Source: a virus. Taken from it: a stretch of DNA of 42,288 bases. The notes beneath the pieces are model-generated. The model saw nothing but the letters and a program-made list of their open reading frames with translations, was not told where the DNA came from and did not search any database. The position numbers were made by a program, and so were the translations under genes. The stretch is from positions 1 through 42,288 of the IMG/VR virus record IMGVR_UViG_3300010373_000077; one strand, 5' to 3'. Below are positions 7,013-15,830 of this stretch, piece by piece (within the stretch, counting starts at the first letter, position 1; each line of letters starts with the position of its first letter).

Positions 7013-7321
7013 ATGAAGCACGCGATATTGATTCTCTTTCTGGTTACTTTAATATCGGCCCCCGGATGCGGGCCGTCCGTCGGCGACAAATATCACATCA
7101 ACGGTATCGCGTGGCTTTATTACGACCTCAAGGACGCCCAGGCCGGCGGTCCCGGCGGCCGGATCATGGATCTGATCGGCGACCGCAAGGCATGCGGGAT
7201 ATCCGATTGCGGCGTGAAGGTGCTCGCGACGGGCAAGGACTGGGTCAAGGTCGAGGTGCTCAACTCCACCAATGAGGGTGCCACCGGCTGGATCGAGGCC
7301 GGCAAGCTCAAGGCGAGATAG
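7013..7321 (+). CDS. Predicted lipoprotein with SH3b-like domain
   Basis: 102 residues, ATG at 7013 after GAAGGG. Residues 1-18 are a lipoprotein-type signal peptide (MKHAILILFLVTLISAPGC) with a lipidation cysteine at 19. The mature part resembles a bacterial SH3 domain: a Leu-Tyr-Tyr-Asp start, CGVKVLATGKDWVKVEV in the middle and GATGWIEAGKLK at the end. It is a single-gene plus-strand unit, ending four bases from the end of the convergent virion operon, with its own possible promoter. This resembles a lysogenic-conversion moron; a superinfection-exclusion or envelope role is inference. Confidence 0.7.
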   Translation: MKHAILILFLVTLISAPGCGPSVGDKYHINGIAWLYYDLKDAQAGGPGGRIMDLIGDRKACGISDCGVKVLATGKDWVKVEVLNSTNEGATGWIEAGKLKAR

Positions 7322-7325
7322 CGGC

Positions 7326-7733
7326 TCACACCGCCGGCCAGTGCCCGACAGGGCAAGCCTCGGTCGCCCAACTTCGCTTGACCCCCATCGCCACGCATCC
7401 GCACTTTTTGCAACGGTCCCGCCCCTGGTCGAGCAACGGGCAAGCCCGACAGATCCGCTCGCGCTCGGCCTGGACCTCGGGCGAGGCCGTCGCGCGATTG
7501 CCCCTGGCGATGACATCGGCGCCGTGGGAGACGACGGCCTTGGCGAGACTCGCGGCCATTCGGATCGCTCCTGGTTTCGAGAGATCACTCCTCACCAATT
7601 CAATGTATTGCGCATTGAAGTCGGGATGATCGGGGTCGACCAACTCGCAATACCTCGAATGAGGCTTTGCGATAGAGGGGCAAGGCATCGCCGATTCCTT
7701 CAAAGGGCAATTGTCGCATTTCGCCTTATTCAT
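7326..7733 (-). CDS. Cysteine-rich zinc-binding type protein (135 residues)
   Basis: ATG at 7733, one base after the upstream stop. Cysteines cluster at both ends: KCDNCPLKES then PC and YC, and at the end ICRACPLLDQ then CKKCGCVAM and CP. This layout is common in small phage proteins downstream of tail genes and predicts one or two zinc sites. The middle is helical. Last gene of the virion operon. Function unknown. Confidence 0.7.
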   Translation of the reverse strand: MNKAKCDNCPLKESAMPCPSIAKPHSRYCELVDPDHPDFNAQYIELVRSDLSKPGAIRMAASLAKAVVSHGADVIARGNRATASPEVQAERERICRACPLLDQGRDRCKKCGCVAMGVKRSWATEACPVGHWPAV

Positions 7734-7734
7734 G

Positions 7735-8523
7735 TTATTCCGTGATAGTGACAGTCCCGATCGGGACTTCGAAGCATGGTCCACCGACATATGCTTCGGA
7801 AATATTAATCGGCGAAGCGCAGGCATTCGTCACGGTTTGCGGCTGTCCCGTGCCTCCTCCGAGATTGGTCCCCGACTGGACGATCGGCTCGTTGGTCATA
7901 CAGGGTCCAGTAAGGCATGCGACGGTATAGCCGGGGGGCGGGAATCCCGGACCCGATCCATAAATCCAGCCGGTAGCCATCGAGAAGGTGGCTATCCCTG
8001 CCGTCACTGACATGCACTGGAGGAAGAAGTTGACAGTCAGCGTCTCCGTCGTCGGTGCGCATCCCGGCCAGGTGAATCCGGGATAACTCGCGATCGTAAA
8101 CGACCCGTCCCATCCCGTCCCGTTCCATGTCATCGTGGCTGATCCCAGTCCGCACGACGCGAAGAGGGTCTCAGGGAACCACCGGCACGGACAGCATCCA
8201 CATACATAGCCCGTCGGCGCGGTTGACCCCAGATTCTTCGACACGATTGTCGTTATGCCGCTGCTGACCACCGCCGACCCCGTGACGGGAGATATTCCCG
8301 TGGTGGAGATCGAATAGTTGTAAGTCCCGCATGGGACGCTCCCGAACGAGATGGGGCTGCTTCCGCTCAGGGTGGCCGTGTAGGTGCCGCCCATGGTCTG
8401 CGTGATCGTGACAGTAACCAGGCACGCCGCGCTGCCGCAGGCCGTGATGTTGAAGTTGATCGTGCCGGCGCATCCCGCCCCTCCCGAGCAAGGGCAGATG
8501 ACGTTCGCGAGGCTGGGCATCAT
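7735..8523 (-). CDS. Cysteine-rich virion-type protein (262 residues)
   Basis: ATG at 8523 (MMPSLANVICPC). Low charge, Gly/Ser/Thr-rich, beta-type composition with about eighteen cysteines, many in pairs (CPCSGGAGC, CGCCPCRW, CLTGPC). That is far above the other virion proteins and suggests disulfides or metal binding outside the cell. Its place after the tail hub suggests a tail-tip or receptor-binding component, but no family is recognised. Confidence 0.6.
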   Translation of the reverse strand: MMPSLANVICPCSGGAGCAGTINFNITACGSAACLVTVTITQTMGGTYTATLSGSSPISFGSVPCGTYNYSISTTGISPVTGSAVVSSGITTIVSKNLGSTAPTGYVCGCCPCRWFPETLFASCGLGSATMTWNGTGWDGSFTIASYPGFTWPGCAPTTETLTVNFFLQCMSVTAGIATFSMATGWIYGSGPGFPPPGYTVACLTGPCMTNEPIVQSGTNLGGGTGQPQTVTNACASPINISEAYVGGPCFEVPIGTVTITE

Positions 8524-8533
8524 CGCTTCATCC

Positions 8534-8950
8534 TCACGGGTTGCTCGTCACGAAGCAGTTGCCGCCGATCAGTGTCCATCGGCCGCCGATCTTCGCGACG
8601 AATATGTTCGTCTTGAGGGGGATCGTGGTGGCGCCCGTCCCGTCGCCGATATAATTGTCGATCGCCTGGAGAGGGTAGCTGGGGTTGACTGCGACCCCCG
8701 CGAGATTCTGGAGGATCTTCGCCTGTCCCGCTCCCGCCGTGTCTCCCGTTGAAGATACCGAAGTGATCGCCGTCGTCACCCTCGCCAGATAGATCACGTC
8801 GGCGATCGAAGGAGGCGGTGTGAGCGACGAGTCCTGTGCCGCCTTCCCCGCCAGGTGGCGGAGCGAGTCGATGGCCCTGGCCATCGCGTTCATGCGATCT
8901 TCCAGGATGCAGATTCGTTTCTCTTCGGACGTGATATCGTGCTCGGACAT
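8534..8950 (-). CDS. Probable tail-tip associated protein (138 residues)
   Basis: ATG at 8950 overlaps the stop of the hub gene by one base. The first 40 residues form a coiled-coil-like helix (EEKRICILEDRMNAMARAID). Then comes a beta-rich domain ending GGRWTLIGGNCFVTSNP. A coiled coil followed by a small beta domain is typical of trimeric tail-tip or fibre-attachment proteins; this is inference from layout and position. Confidence 0.55.
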   Translation of the reverse strand: MSEHDITSEEKRICILEDRMNAMARAIDSLRHLAGKAAQDSSLTPPPSIADVIYLARVTTAITSVSSTGDTAGAGQAKILQNLAGVAVNPSYPLQAIDNYIGDGTGATTIPLKTNIFVAKIGGRWTLIGGNCFVTSNP

Positions 8951-11556
8951 CAGGGCGATCCTCCCATGCTCCCGCCGTCGTCGGGCAAGTCGGTCAACCG
9001 ATCGGGAGGCGCTTCCTCTCCGCCCATCGCGAGGCTCGATCCCGGCAGCGGCATCGAAGGCGGGGGCTCGGGCCTGAACGCTCGCGAGCCCGGGTCGTCC
9101 CGGGAGCGATCGACCGCCTTGGGTCCGTAGCTCGGCTCCTTGCCCCTGTTCGGGTCGTGATCGTCGCCGACGACGAAGCCCCCGTCCTTCCTCGGGGCCG
9201 AGCCGGTGTCGTCCGAGGACACGTTATCGAGCGGCCTCGGCCGATCGGAGCCGGCCGACTTCGCCGCATCCCTCTTCTTCGCGCGGGCCGCATCCCGCTC
9301 CTTCCTCGAGACCCATCTCCCATAGGTGTCATTTCCGCCCTGATCGACGCCGGCCTGCATCCCGCCGACATCCCCGTCATCGGCACCGGAGCCCGAATCC
9401 CCCGCCCCTTCGTCCGGCGATGGCGAAGGCCCTCGCGAGGCGTTCGCGCTGTAATCCTTCGCCGAGACGATGCCGCCCATGCCGTTGATCTCGCCGCCGA
9501 TGAGCAGGTCTTCGCCCTGCATCCCCCACCCGTTGCCGCTGAACGCTTTGGGCGTGTAGAGCGCATCGCCCTCGAAGGCCCTGTGTCGCGTCGAGAAGTT
9601 GAATTGGAGCGTGTGGATCGCCGCGCCGACGTTCCACTCCATCGTGAAGGATCGGACCGGCAGTTCGACCCCGTCGATCTCCGAGACGCCCCCCGGCATC
9701 GCGATCTGGAGGGCATAGCCCAGCGTGAAGGGGTCCCAGGTGAAGGTGTACTCGTCGAAGAGGATCGAGATCGAGCCTTCGATGACCGGCTCCTGGACGA
9801 CCGCGAGATGCTCTGCCGCGAGGGCCGTGATGTTCGCCGTGTCTCCCTTGTAAGCGAAGCTCCCGAGGGAGATGGTCTTGACCCGCTCCAGCCCGTATTT
9901 GGTGAACGCGCCGCCCGTGAAGCCCGAGGCCGGCGACCGCGCCGAGATCGAGCCCCGGTTGTACGGCACGCAGACCTGGACGTCAGCCCACAAGCCGCCG
10001 AGGAAGGTCGTCGGATAGCCGCTGTTCAAGGCCGACAACTGCCCCGCCATCGCCGCCGAGGTCATCACCGCCGGCTGGGAGAGCTGGATCTGCCCCGTCT
10101 TGGGGTTGACCTGGCAGCCGATCGGCCACTGCTGGAAAGGATAAGTCCCCGTCGGAGACCAGAGCACCGCCGCGCTCGGGTAGAAGATCGTGCTGATGTC
10201 GGCCGCCTGGACCCACGGGAAGCCGTAGGGGAACCTCGGATAGAGGTGCGACCCGATGAATGTCGCCGTCCCGAGAGCCCCCGTGGCCGGCTCGCGGACG
10301 TTGAACAGCCGGTCGACGTTGTTGATCGGCGAGTTGGTCGAATACAGCCGATATCGGGAGTAAGCCGTCGAGTCGAGGGGGAGCGACGAGTCCCAGGTGA
10401 TCGTGGCCGTGCCCCCCGGCGTCATCGCCGTACAGCTCGTGACCTGGCGGAAGGTGGTGATCGTCGCGAGCCCCGCGATGAGCGGATTCTCCAGGACGAT
10501 GACGCCCCCCTGGCCGTTCCAGAAGTTCGCCAGCCAGTGGACCGTGGAGTGGTCCGAGGTGACGACGCACGAGGCCGCCGTGACGGTCGAAGTGTTCCCT
10601 TGGTCGTTCGTGTTGGTCGGCGAGTTGAAGGACGCCAGGGTCCAGGCCGCGAGGTCCGGCGCCGTCGCCGCGCTCTTGAGCGTCCCCGCCAGCACGGAGA
10701 GCACGGCCCCCTGGATGTCGGTCCCGATGATCTGGACGGCCGAGAAGCATCCGGTGAGGTCGGGGCCCGTGTACGCCAGGCCGAACACCGGATCTCCCCC
10801 GGTGTCCCCGGGCACGTTGAGCGTGTGCTGGGTCCGGCCGAACAGCGGGATGACGCGGTACGTTCCATCCGCCTGGACGAAGCTCGTGTACTGAGGGCAC
10901 CACGTCGTGAGCAGGCCATCCAGCGTGGCGAAGATCGACTCGCCCGCCAACTGGATCGGGACGGGAGGCACCACGGTCAGAGCCGCCAGGTCGGTCAGCG
11001 TGGTCGAGGGCAACGTCGGAGGGGTGAGGCTCGTGTACGCCCCGATCCCGAGATTGCTGAGGGCCGTCGCGTTCTCGATCGTGCAGAGGACCGCCTGGAT
11101 GATCTGGCCGGCCGTCTGCCCCGCCAGGTTGAACAGGTAGAGCGGGTCGTCCGGCTGGAGGTTGAACGACGCCGTGCCCGTCCCGTCCGGACCCATCACC
11201 GTGACGTAATCGCCCCGGCGTTTCAGGTCCGTGCACGAGTAGGCCCAGGCCGGCCCCTGGTCGCTCGGCTGCATCTGGGGCCGTTGCAAGTCGCCGGTGA
11301 ACCGGAGGACCGGGCTCGACCCGTCGTCGTTGGAGAAGACGAGTTGGACCGACAAGCCCGGCACGAAGGGGATCGCCGGCCCGCACGCCAGCGCCGTGAA
11401 CTCCAACGACGCATAGGCATCGTCGGCCGGCGTCCACCTCAGCCCCGAGATCCGAGCGTCCGCCCACGCCAATGTCCCGCCCGCGCCCGTGAACCCCGCA
11501 TAGGCCACGCCGCTGGAGCTATAACCCGTGTTGCCGATGACGATCGTGGTAAGCAT
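8950..11556 (-). CDS. Tail hub / baseplate-like protein
   Basis: 868 residues, ATG at 11556 overlapping the tape-measure stop as TGATG. The N-terminal region (SLEFTALACGPAIPFVPGLS then VQLVFSNDDGSSPVLRFTGD) resembles the start of phage tail hub (gp27/gpD-like) proteins. A QTAGQIIQAVL segment and a YTSFVQADGTYRVIPLF segment fit the same family. The last 160 residues are Gly/Asp/Pro/Arg-rich and probably disordered. It follows the tape measure, as expected for the protein closing the distal tail. The assignment is by position and weak resemblance. Confidence 0.6.
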   Translation of the reverse strand: MLTTIVIGNTGYSSSGVAYAGFTGAGGTLAWADARISGLRWTPADDAYASLEFTALACGPAIPFVPGLSVQLVFSNDDGSSPVLRFTGDLQRPQMQPSDQGPAWAYSCTDLKRRGDYVTVMGPDGTGTASFNLQPDDPLYLFNLAGQTAGQIIQAVLCTIENATALSNLGIGAYTSLTPPTLPSTTLTDLAALTVVPPVPIQLAGESIFATLDGLLTTWCPQYTSFVQADGTYRVIPLFGRTQHTLNVPGDTGGDPVFGLAYTGPDLTGCFSAVQIIGTDIQGAVLSVLAGTLKSAATAPDLAAWTLASFNSPTNTNDQGNTSTVTAASCVVTSDHSTVHWLANFWNGQGGVIVLENPLIAGLATITTFRQVTSCTAMTPGGTATITWDSSLPLDSTAYSRYRLYSTNSPINNVDRLFNVREPATGALGTATFIGSHLYPRFPYGFPWVQAADISTIFYPSAAVLWSPTGTYPFQQWPIGCQVNPKTGQIQLSQPAVMTSAAMAGQLSALNSGYPTTFLGGLWADVQVCVPYNRGSISARSPASGFTGGAFTKYGLERVKTISLGSFAYKGDTANITALAAEHLAVVQEPVIEGSISILFDEYTFTWDPFTLGYALQIAMPGGVSEIDGVELPVRSFTMEWNVGAAIHTLQFNFSTRHRAFEGDALYTPKAFSGNGWGMQGEDLLIGGEINGMGGIVSAKDYSANASRGPSPSPDEGAGDSGSGADDGDVGGMQAGVDQGGNDTYGRWVSRKERDAARAKKRDAAKSAGSDRPRPLDNVSSDDTGSAPRKDGGFVVGDDHDPNRGKEPSYGPKAVDRSRDDPGSRAFRPEPPPSMPLPGSSLAMGGEEAPPDRLTDLPDDGGSMGGSP

Positions 11557-13856
11557 CAGTATTGCCCACCGTTGAAGGTGGCGCCGCGAGTGACGCCCCG
11601 CTGGCGATTGCGGTTCGACTGCCCAGCCTGCATCTGGGCCTTGGCCATCACCTGTTGAAGGCCCATCCCGAGGGCACGCTGGTCGTTGATCGCGTCCTGC
11701 ATCGTCGCCACGAGAGCCTGCTGCGTGTCGCCGATCGTGGCGAAATGCTGCTGGGCGACCTTGTTGAACTCCGCCAGCCCGCGACCGACGACGTCCGCCG
11801 CGACCCCCGCCGAAGCCCCCTGGCTCCGGAGATACCCCTCCATCTGGGCCAGCAACGCCGCCTGGTTCCCGCCTTGCATCTGGTTCTCGGCCAAGGCCCC
11901 CTGGATCTGGGGGATGTACCCCTTGCCGACCTCGCCCCCGGCCTTGTGGGCCTCCGCGCCCGCCGCACGAGCCCCCTTGGCCGCCTGGCCCGCGATCCTG
12001 CGCCCTTCGACGCCCTGAGCCGTCGCCGCCTTCTTCGCCTCGGCCTCCGCGTGCTTGCGGTCGAGCCGGCCGACGTCCTCGATGTCGTGGTTGTAATCCT
12101 CGACGGCCTGGTCAACCGACTCGTTGGACGTCCGCGTCTTCTTGTCGTCGGCCCTCTTGTGCTTGAACCGGGCCGAAGTCTCCTTGTCGTGCTCTTCGAG
12201 GTCTTTCAGCGTGTCGTCTTCGTCGATGCGCCTGAGCGTCTCCTCTGGCGTGGAAGGGACATTGGCGATGGCCTCCGCTGTCGTGATTCCGCCCGGCCCG
12301 GCCCTCGCGAAAGCCCCGGGCGTCTTCCTGGCCCTCGCCTGCATCCGCTGGATCGCCTGGAAGTCGCCGGTCTCGAAGGCGCCGACCTCCTGTGTGGCCC
12401 AATCCGCCTCGGCCTTCTTGATCTTGTGATCCAGATCCTCGATCCGTCTCTTGGCGTGCGCCATGGCCTCGTAGACATGCTCGTCGGCCTGCCCGGCGGC
12501 CTCTTTCTCCTCGGCCCTCTTGAGTCCCTCCCTCAGTGCCTTCAACTGGTCGACGTCGCCTTGCTCTGCGTGAGAGAATCCTCCAACAGCCTCCGTCTCG
12601 GCGACGGCCTTGCGCATCGCCTCCGTGCCTCCCCCGTAGGAGTGCGTGGCGTCCTTCGCCTGCCTGGATGCCTCCTCGGAAAGATTGTCCTTACGCCCCG
12701 ACCTGAAGGCGTTGAGCCTCTCCTGCATGATTTCTAGCGTCCGTTCGGCCTGGGCGATCTCGTCGTAATCGATCGAGACCTTGTAGGGCTTGGCCTGGAG
12801 GCCCTCCAGTTTCTTCTTCGCGTCCTCGACGGAACTGACGAACATCTTGGAGTCGTCCGTCATCACGCCCCAGTCGCGGGCGAACTGCTCTGCCACCGGG
12901 GCCATCGCCTTGCCAAGCTCGTAGACCGCGATCGACCCGATGGAGATTGACGCCGCCCATGTCGCGCTCGCCCCGAACGCCTGGGTGAGCATCGGCACGT
13001 TATTGATGACCGCGCCGATCCCATACCGGACGTCGTCCATCGCGTAGGCGATCGACATCATGTTCTGGCCCATCCTCTGGGCCTTGTTTGCCGCCTGATC
13101 GGCCGCAGTCGCGAACCCCCCGAACTGCCCCTTCCCGGCCGACACCTTGGTCGTGACGGTCTCCTGGATGACCCCCATGTCCTTCAGGGCCTGGATCTGC
13201 TCGCGAGTGGCGCGGGTCGCCATCCCGACGTCCTGGGCGTGAGTGATGAGCCCCTGATTCAACTGCTCGAGCTCCGCCTCCTCCTTGTCCATCGCGGAGG
13301 CCGCCGAGAGCGCCGCGGCCTGGATCGCCTGCCCTTCCTCCCTCGCCTTGACGATGTGGTCGGCGATCGCCTCCGTGCCGTGCTGGCGGGCCGCCGTCGT
13401 GGAGTCGATCCCCTCCCTCGCCTCCTGCTGTGCCCTCTTCTCCATCTCGCCGAGCTTGCGCTGCATCGCCTCAAAGCCATCGGCATCGGCGAGGGCCTTG
13501 GCGTTCGCGGCGTCCTTCCTCGCCGCGATCTTGTCGAGCGTGTCCTGCCACTTGAGGCCGGTGACGATCAGTTTTTCGAGGGGGATCAGGGTCGCCGAGG
13601 TCGCCGCCGAGAAGCCCTCAAGCTCCTGCTTGGTGATCGCGATCTGGTCCTTGAGGCCCCTCTGCGCGGCCAGGTTCTTCGAGGCCGAGGCGATGAACTT
13701 GTCGCCCTCGACGGAGCCCTCCGAATAGGCTTCGCCCAGGACGTCGAGGCTGCCCTGGAGCCCCTTGAGCGCATCTTCGAGCTGGCCGACGACCTCGGTC
13801 CCCTGGGACTGGAGGGCGATGACGATCGCCTGTCGGATGTCGGCGTTGAGCGGCAC
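11556..13856 (-). CDS. Tail tape measure protein
   Basis: 766 residues, ATG at 13856. Long helical, Ala/Glu/Lys/Gln-rich protein with one hydrophobic stretch around residues 265-325 (MMSIAYAMDDVRYGIGAVIN, ASATWAASISIGSIAVYELG), the usual tape-measure layout. Coiled-coil regions flank it. If length scales as in other siphoviruses (about 0.15 nm per residue), the tail would be near 115 nm; this is an estimate. It lies between the tail tube and hub genes. No chaperone gene with a frameshift is seen before it, only 30 bases of spacing. Confidence 0.8.
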   Translation of the reverse strand: MPLNADIRQAIVIALQSQGTEVVGQLEDALKGLQGSLDVLGEAYSEGSVEGDKFIASASKNLAAQRGLKDQIAITKQELEGFSAATSATLIPLEKLIVTGLKWQDTLDKIAARKDAANAKALADADGFEAMQRKLGEMEKRAQQEAREGIDSTTAARQHGTEAIADHIVKAREEGQAIQAAALSAASAMDKEEAELEQLNQGLITHAQDVGMATRATREQIQALKDMGVIQETVTTKVSAGKGQFGGFATAADQAANKAQRMGQNMMSIAYAMDDVRYGIGAVINNVPMLTQAFGASATWAASISIGSIAVYELGKAMAPVAEQFARDWGVMTDDSKMFVSSVEDAKKKLEGLQAKPYKVSIDYDEIAQAERTLEIMQERLNAFRSGRKDNLSEEASRQAKDATHSYGGGTEAMRKAVAETEAVGGFSHAEQGDVDQLKALREGLKRAEEKEAAGQADEHVYEAMAHAKRRIEDLDHKIKKAEADWATQEVGAFETGDFQAIQRMQARARKTPGAFARAGPGGITTAEAIANVPSTPEETLRRIDEDDTLKDLEEHDKETSARFKHKRADDKKTRTSNESVDQAVEDYNHDIEDVGRLDRKHAEAEAKKAATAQGVEGRRIAGQAAKGARAAGAEAHKAGGEVGKGYIPQIQGALAENQMQGGNQAALLAQMEGYLRSQGASAGVAADVVGRGLAEFNKVAQQHFATIGDTQQALVATMQDAINDQRALGMGLQQVMAKAQMQAGQSNRNRQRGVTRGATFNGGQY

Positions 13857-13886
13857 GGTCGCGCCTCCGGGTCCGATGGATAAGAG

Positions 13887-14813
13887 TCAGACCACGGTGA
13901 TGGCGAGGTCGATGCCTGTCGCGGGGTCGATGAAGTTCTGGAGCGTGATCGACTGCATGAACCAGCCGTCGCCGACCTTGAGGTCATCCTGGGGCTCGTC
14001 GAAATAGTTGTTGGCCCCGAGCGCGAAGGCGATGGAGTGGCCGCCCTCGGTGAAGGTGAAGGAGACCGCCTTGGGCGTGATCGCCTCGTAATCGAGCCGG
14101 TCTTGCTTGCTCTTGTAGAGGTTGTCGATCGTGACGCTCGGGTCTCGGCTCCTCCAGTTCAGCCGGGAGATCTGCGCCGTCTCGCCCCGGTAGGGGAGGA
14201 TCTTGTTGCCGAAGTTGAAGCTGATCGAGTTGAAGTCGGTCCGGCCTCCGCCGACGATCAGTGCCCCGGTGCAGTCCTGGAACGCGTAGGGGACTTCGTT
14301 GTCGATCGCGGTCAGGTCGGTGGCGACGGGCACGGGGAAGATGGTGGTGGTGATGACGGTCGCCAGTTGACCGATGATCGTCAGGTCCGCCTTCATGTTG
14401 GTGCCCTCGCCCGTGTTGGAGGCGGTGAGGACCCCATCGGCCATGCAGCCGGTGTAGCGGGTGATGAACGGCGTGCAGGAGCCGTCTTCGAGCATGAAGC
14501 CGTGGTCGCAGGTGAAGCTCGGCAGCGTGGGGCAATCCCCGGTCGTCAGGCCGCCGAGGAGCGTGGCCAGTAGCGCCGCCTGGCTCGGCCGGACATAGGT
14601 CATGAGCTTGCCGCCCACGTCGAAGGTCCGCGAGATCATCTTGACGCGGCGGTTGTTCGCGCCCGCCGATCGGATCGCCATCGAGTTGATCTTCTTGCGG
14701 ACGGTGAAACTGTTGTCCTGGGGCAGGCTGATGAGCACCTGTTCGCCCGTGGTCGGCGAGGCGTTGAAGGTCCCATAGACGGCCTCTTGCGTGATCCGGA
14801 GGAACTCTCTCAC
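13887..14813 (-). CDS. Probable major tail tube protein
   Basis: 308 residues. GTG at 14813 preceded by AAGGAG seven bases away; upstream in-frame sequence is Arg/Ser-rich noise overlapping the previous gene. The protein is beta-rich with little charge clustering. It begins MREFLRITQEAVYGTF and contains RTFDVGGKLMTYVRPSQAAL, a pattern seen in siphovirus tube proteins. Its position directly before the tape measure supports the role of stacked hexameric tube subunit. Confidence 0.65.
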   Translation of the reverse strand: MREFLRITQEAVYGTFNASPTTGEQVLISLPQDNSFTVRKKINSMAIRSAGANNRRVKMISRTFDVGGKLMTYVRPSQAALLATLLGGLTTGDCPTLPSFTCDHGFMLEDGSCTPFITRYTGCMADGVLTASNTGEGTNMKADLTIIGQLATVITTTIFPVPVATDLTAIDNEVPYAFQDCTGALIVGGGRTDFNSISFNFGNKILPYRGETAQISRLNWRSRDPSVTIDNLYKSKQDRLDYEAITPKAVSFTFTEGGHSIAFALGANNYFDEPQDDLKVGDGWFMQSITLQNFIDPATGIDLAITVV

Positions 14814-14841
14814 GGCGATGCTCCTTTGCCTTGCGGTCGGC

Positions 14842-15378
14842 TTACCTTGGACGCTGGAAGAAGAACGCGATCTGCCCGAGGCCCCACTGCATCGCCGGGT
14901 TGCCCTGCTGCTTGAGGGCGCCCGAAGGCAACCACTCGAAGAAGGCGGGCTCGCGGAGCGTGGGGTTGATGATCGAGACGCCCGGGATGCCGCACCGGAG
15001 GAAGCCCTGGACGTTCCCTTCGCGATACGGTCGGCCCATCCGCATCGCCTCGCACACCGCATCCCAGAGGTTCAAGAGGTCGTCGACGCAACTCCCCTCG
15101 GCCCAGACCTCGACCGCGATGACGAAGTTGACGGTCGCGCTCTCATTGGAAAGGAGCGTGTCCGGCATCGGCCTGGGAGAAAGGGCGATCATCGGCAGCA
15201 TGCCCGACGCCGGGATCTCCATGTCTTCCCCGGACCCGGCCCGAGACCGCCAGGTGGCGACGACGTTCACGAGGCTCGGGGCCTCCATGAGCACCTCGAC
15301 GACGCCCCGGTAAGCCTTCGAGCGGAGCCCCTGCGGCAACCCCAGGAGAGTGTTGGGCCGCCATTCGTTCTCGCTCAA
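14842..15378 (-). CDS. Probable tail terminator / neck protein
   Basis: 178 residues. Start TTG at 15378 overlaps the upstream stop as TTGA. A SATVNFVIAVEVWAEGSCVD strand-loop and a LLNLWDAVCEAMRMGRP helix fit the compact alpha/beta fold of tail terminators, and the gene lies between the neck protein and tail tube as such genes do. Family not securely identified. Confidence 0.5.
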   Translation of the reverse strand: MSENEWRPNTLLGLPQGLRSKAYRGVVEVLMEAPSLVNVVATWRSRAGSGEDMEIPASGMLPMIALSPRPMPDTLLSNESATVNFVIAVEVWAEGSCVDDLLNLWDAVCEAMRMGRPYREGNVQGFLRCGIPGVSIINPTLREPAFFEWLPSGALKQQGNPAMQWGLGQIAFFFQRPR

Positions 15379-15830
15379 GCTCGGCCTCCGATCAGCGTCC
15401 GGGCGAAAGCCCCGGTCGCCTCCGCGATCAACTCGACGTCGCTAGGACGGATGTCGACCGGGTCGCGAGCGACCATGTTGGCGGTGCCCGTGGCATGGAA
15501 GTGGACGTAAGGCACATTCCACGATCCGATGATGAGAGTCCGGTCCGGGGACGCCTGGACCTCGAAGCCGAACCCCGCGATGAACGAACTCCCCTCGCCA
15601 TCCGGGATCAAGGGAGGCCCATCGCCCTTGCGCCTCCGGAGCGTGCTCGGCCGAAGGTCCGTCATCCGGTCGCCGAAAGAGTCGGTCCCCTCCAGGAGTC
15701 CCCGACGGTTCCCCTCGACCATGATGGTGCCGATCGTGTTCGCCAGCGGCGTCAGGTCCGGGTGCGCGACAGAGTCGAGCAACCGGAAGATCGGGTCGAA
15801 GTTGCCGCCGGAGACGCGGAGCCGGATCAT
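15375..15830 (-). CDS. Virion morphogenesis / HK97 gp10-like neck protein
   Basis: 151 residues. ATG at 15830 overlaps the upstream stop as ATGA. Contains an early helix (LDSVAHPDLTPLANTIGTIM), a basic LRPSTLRRRKGDGPP segment and YVHFHATGTANMVARDP. Together these are typical of Mu gpG / HK97 gp10-like tail-completion proteins, which join head and tail. Confidence 0.65.
   Translation of the reverse strand: MIRLRVSGGNFDPIFRLLDSVAHPDLTPLANTIGTIMVEGNRRGLLEGTDSFGDRMTDLRPSTLRRRKGDGPPLIPDGEGSSFIAGFGFEVQASPDRTLIIGSWNVPYVHFHATGTANMVARDPVDIRPSDVELIAEATGAFARTLIGGRA

Noticed and set aside
9157-11658. Long plus-strand open frame of 833 codons opposite the tail hub
   Set aside because: Arg/Gly/Pro/Asp-rich composition without a ribosome site; a reverse-strand shadow of the hub and the end of the tape-measure gene in GC-rich DNA.
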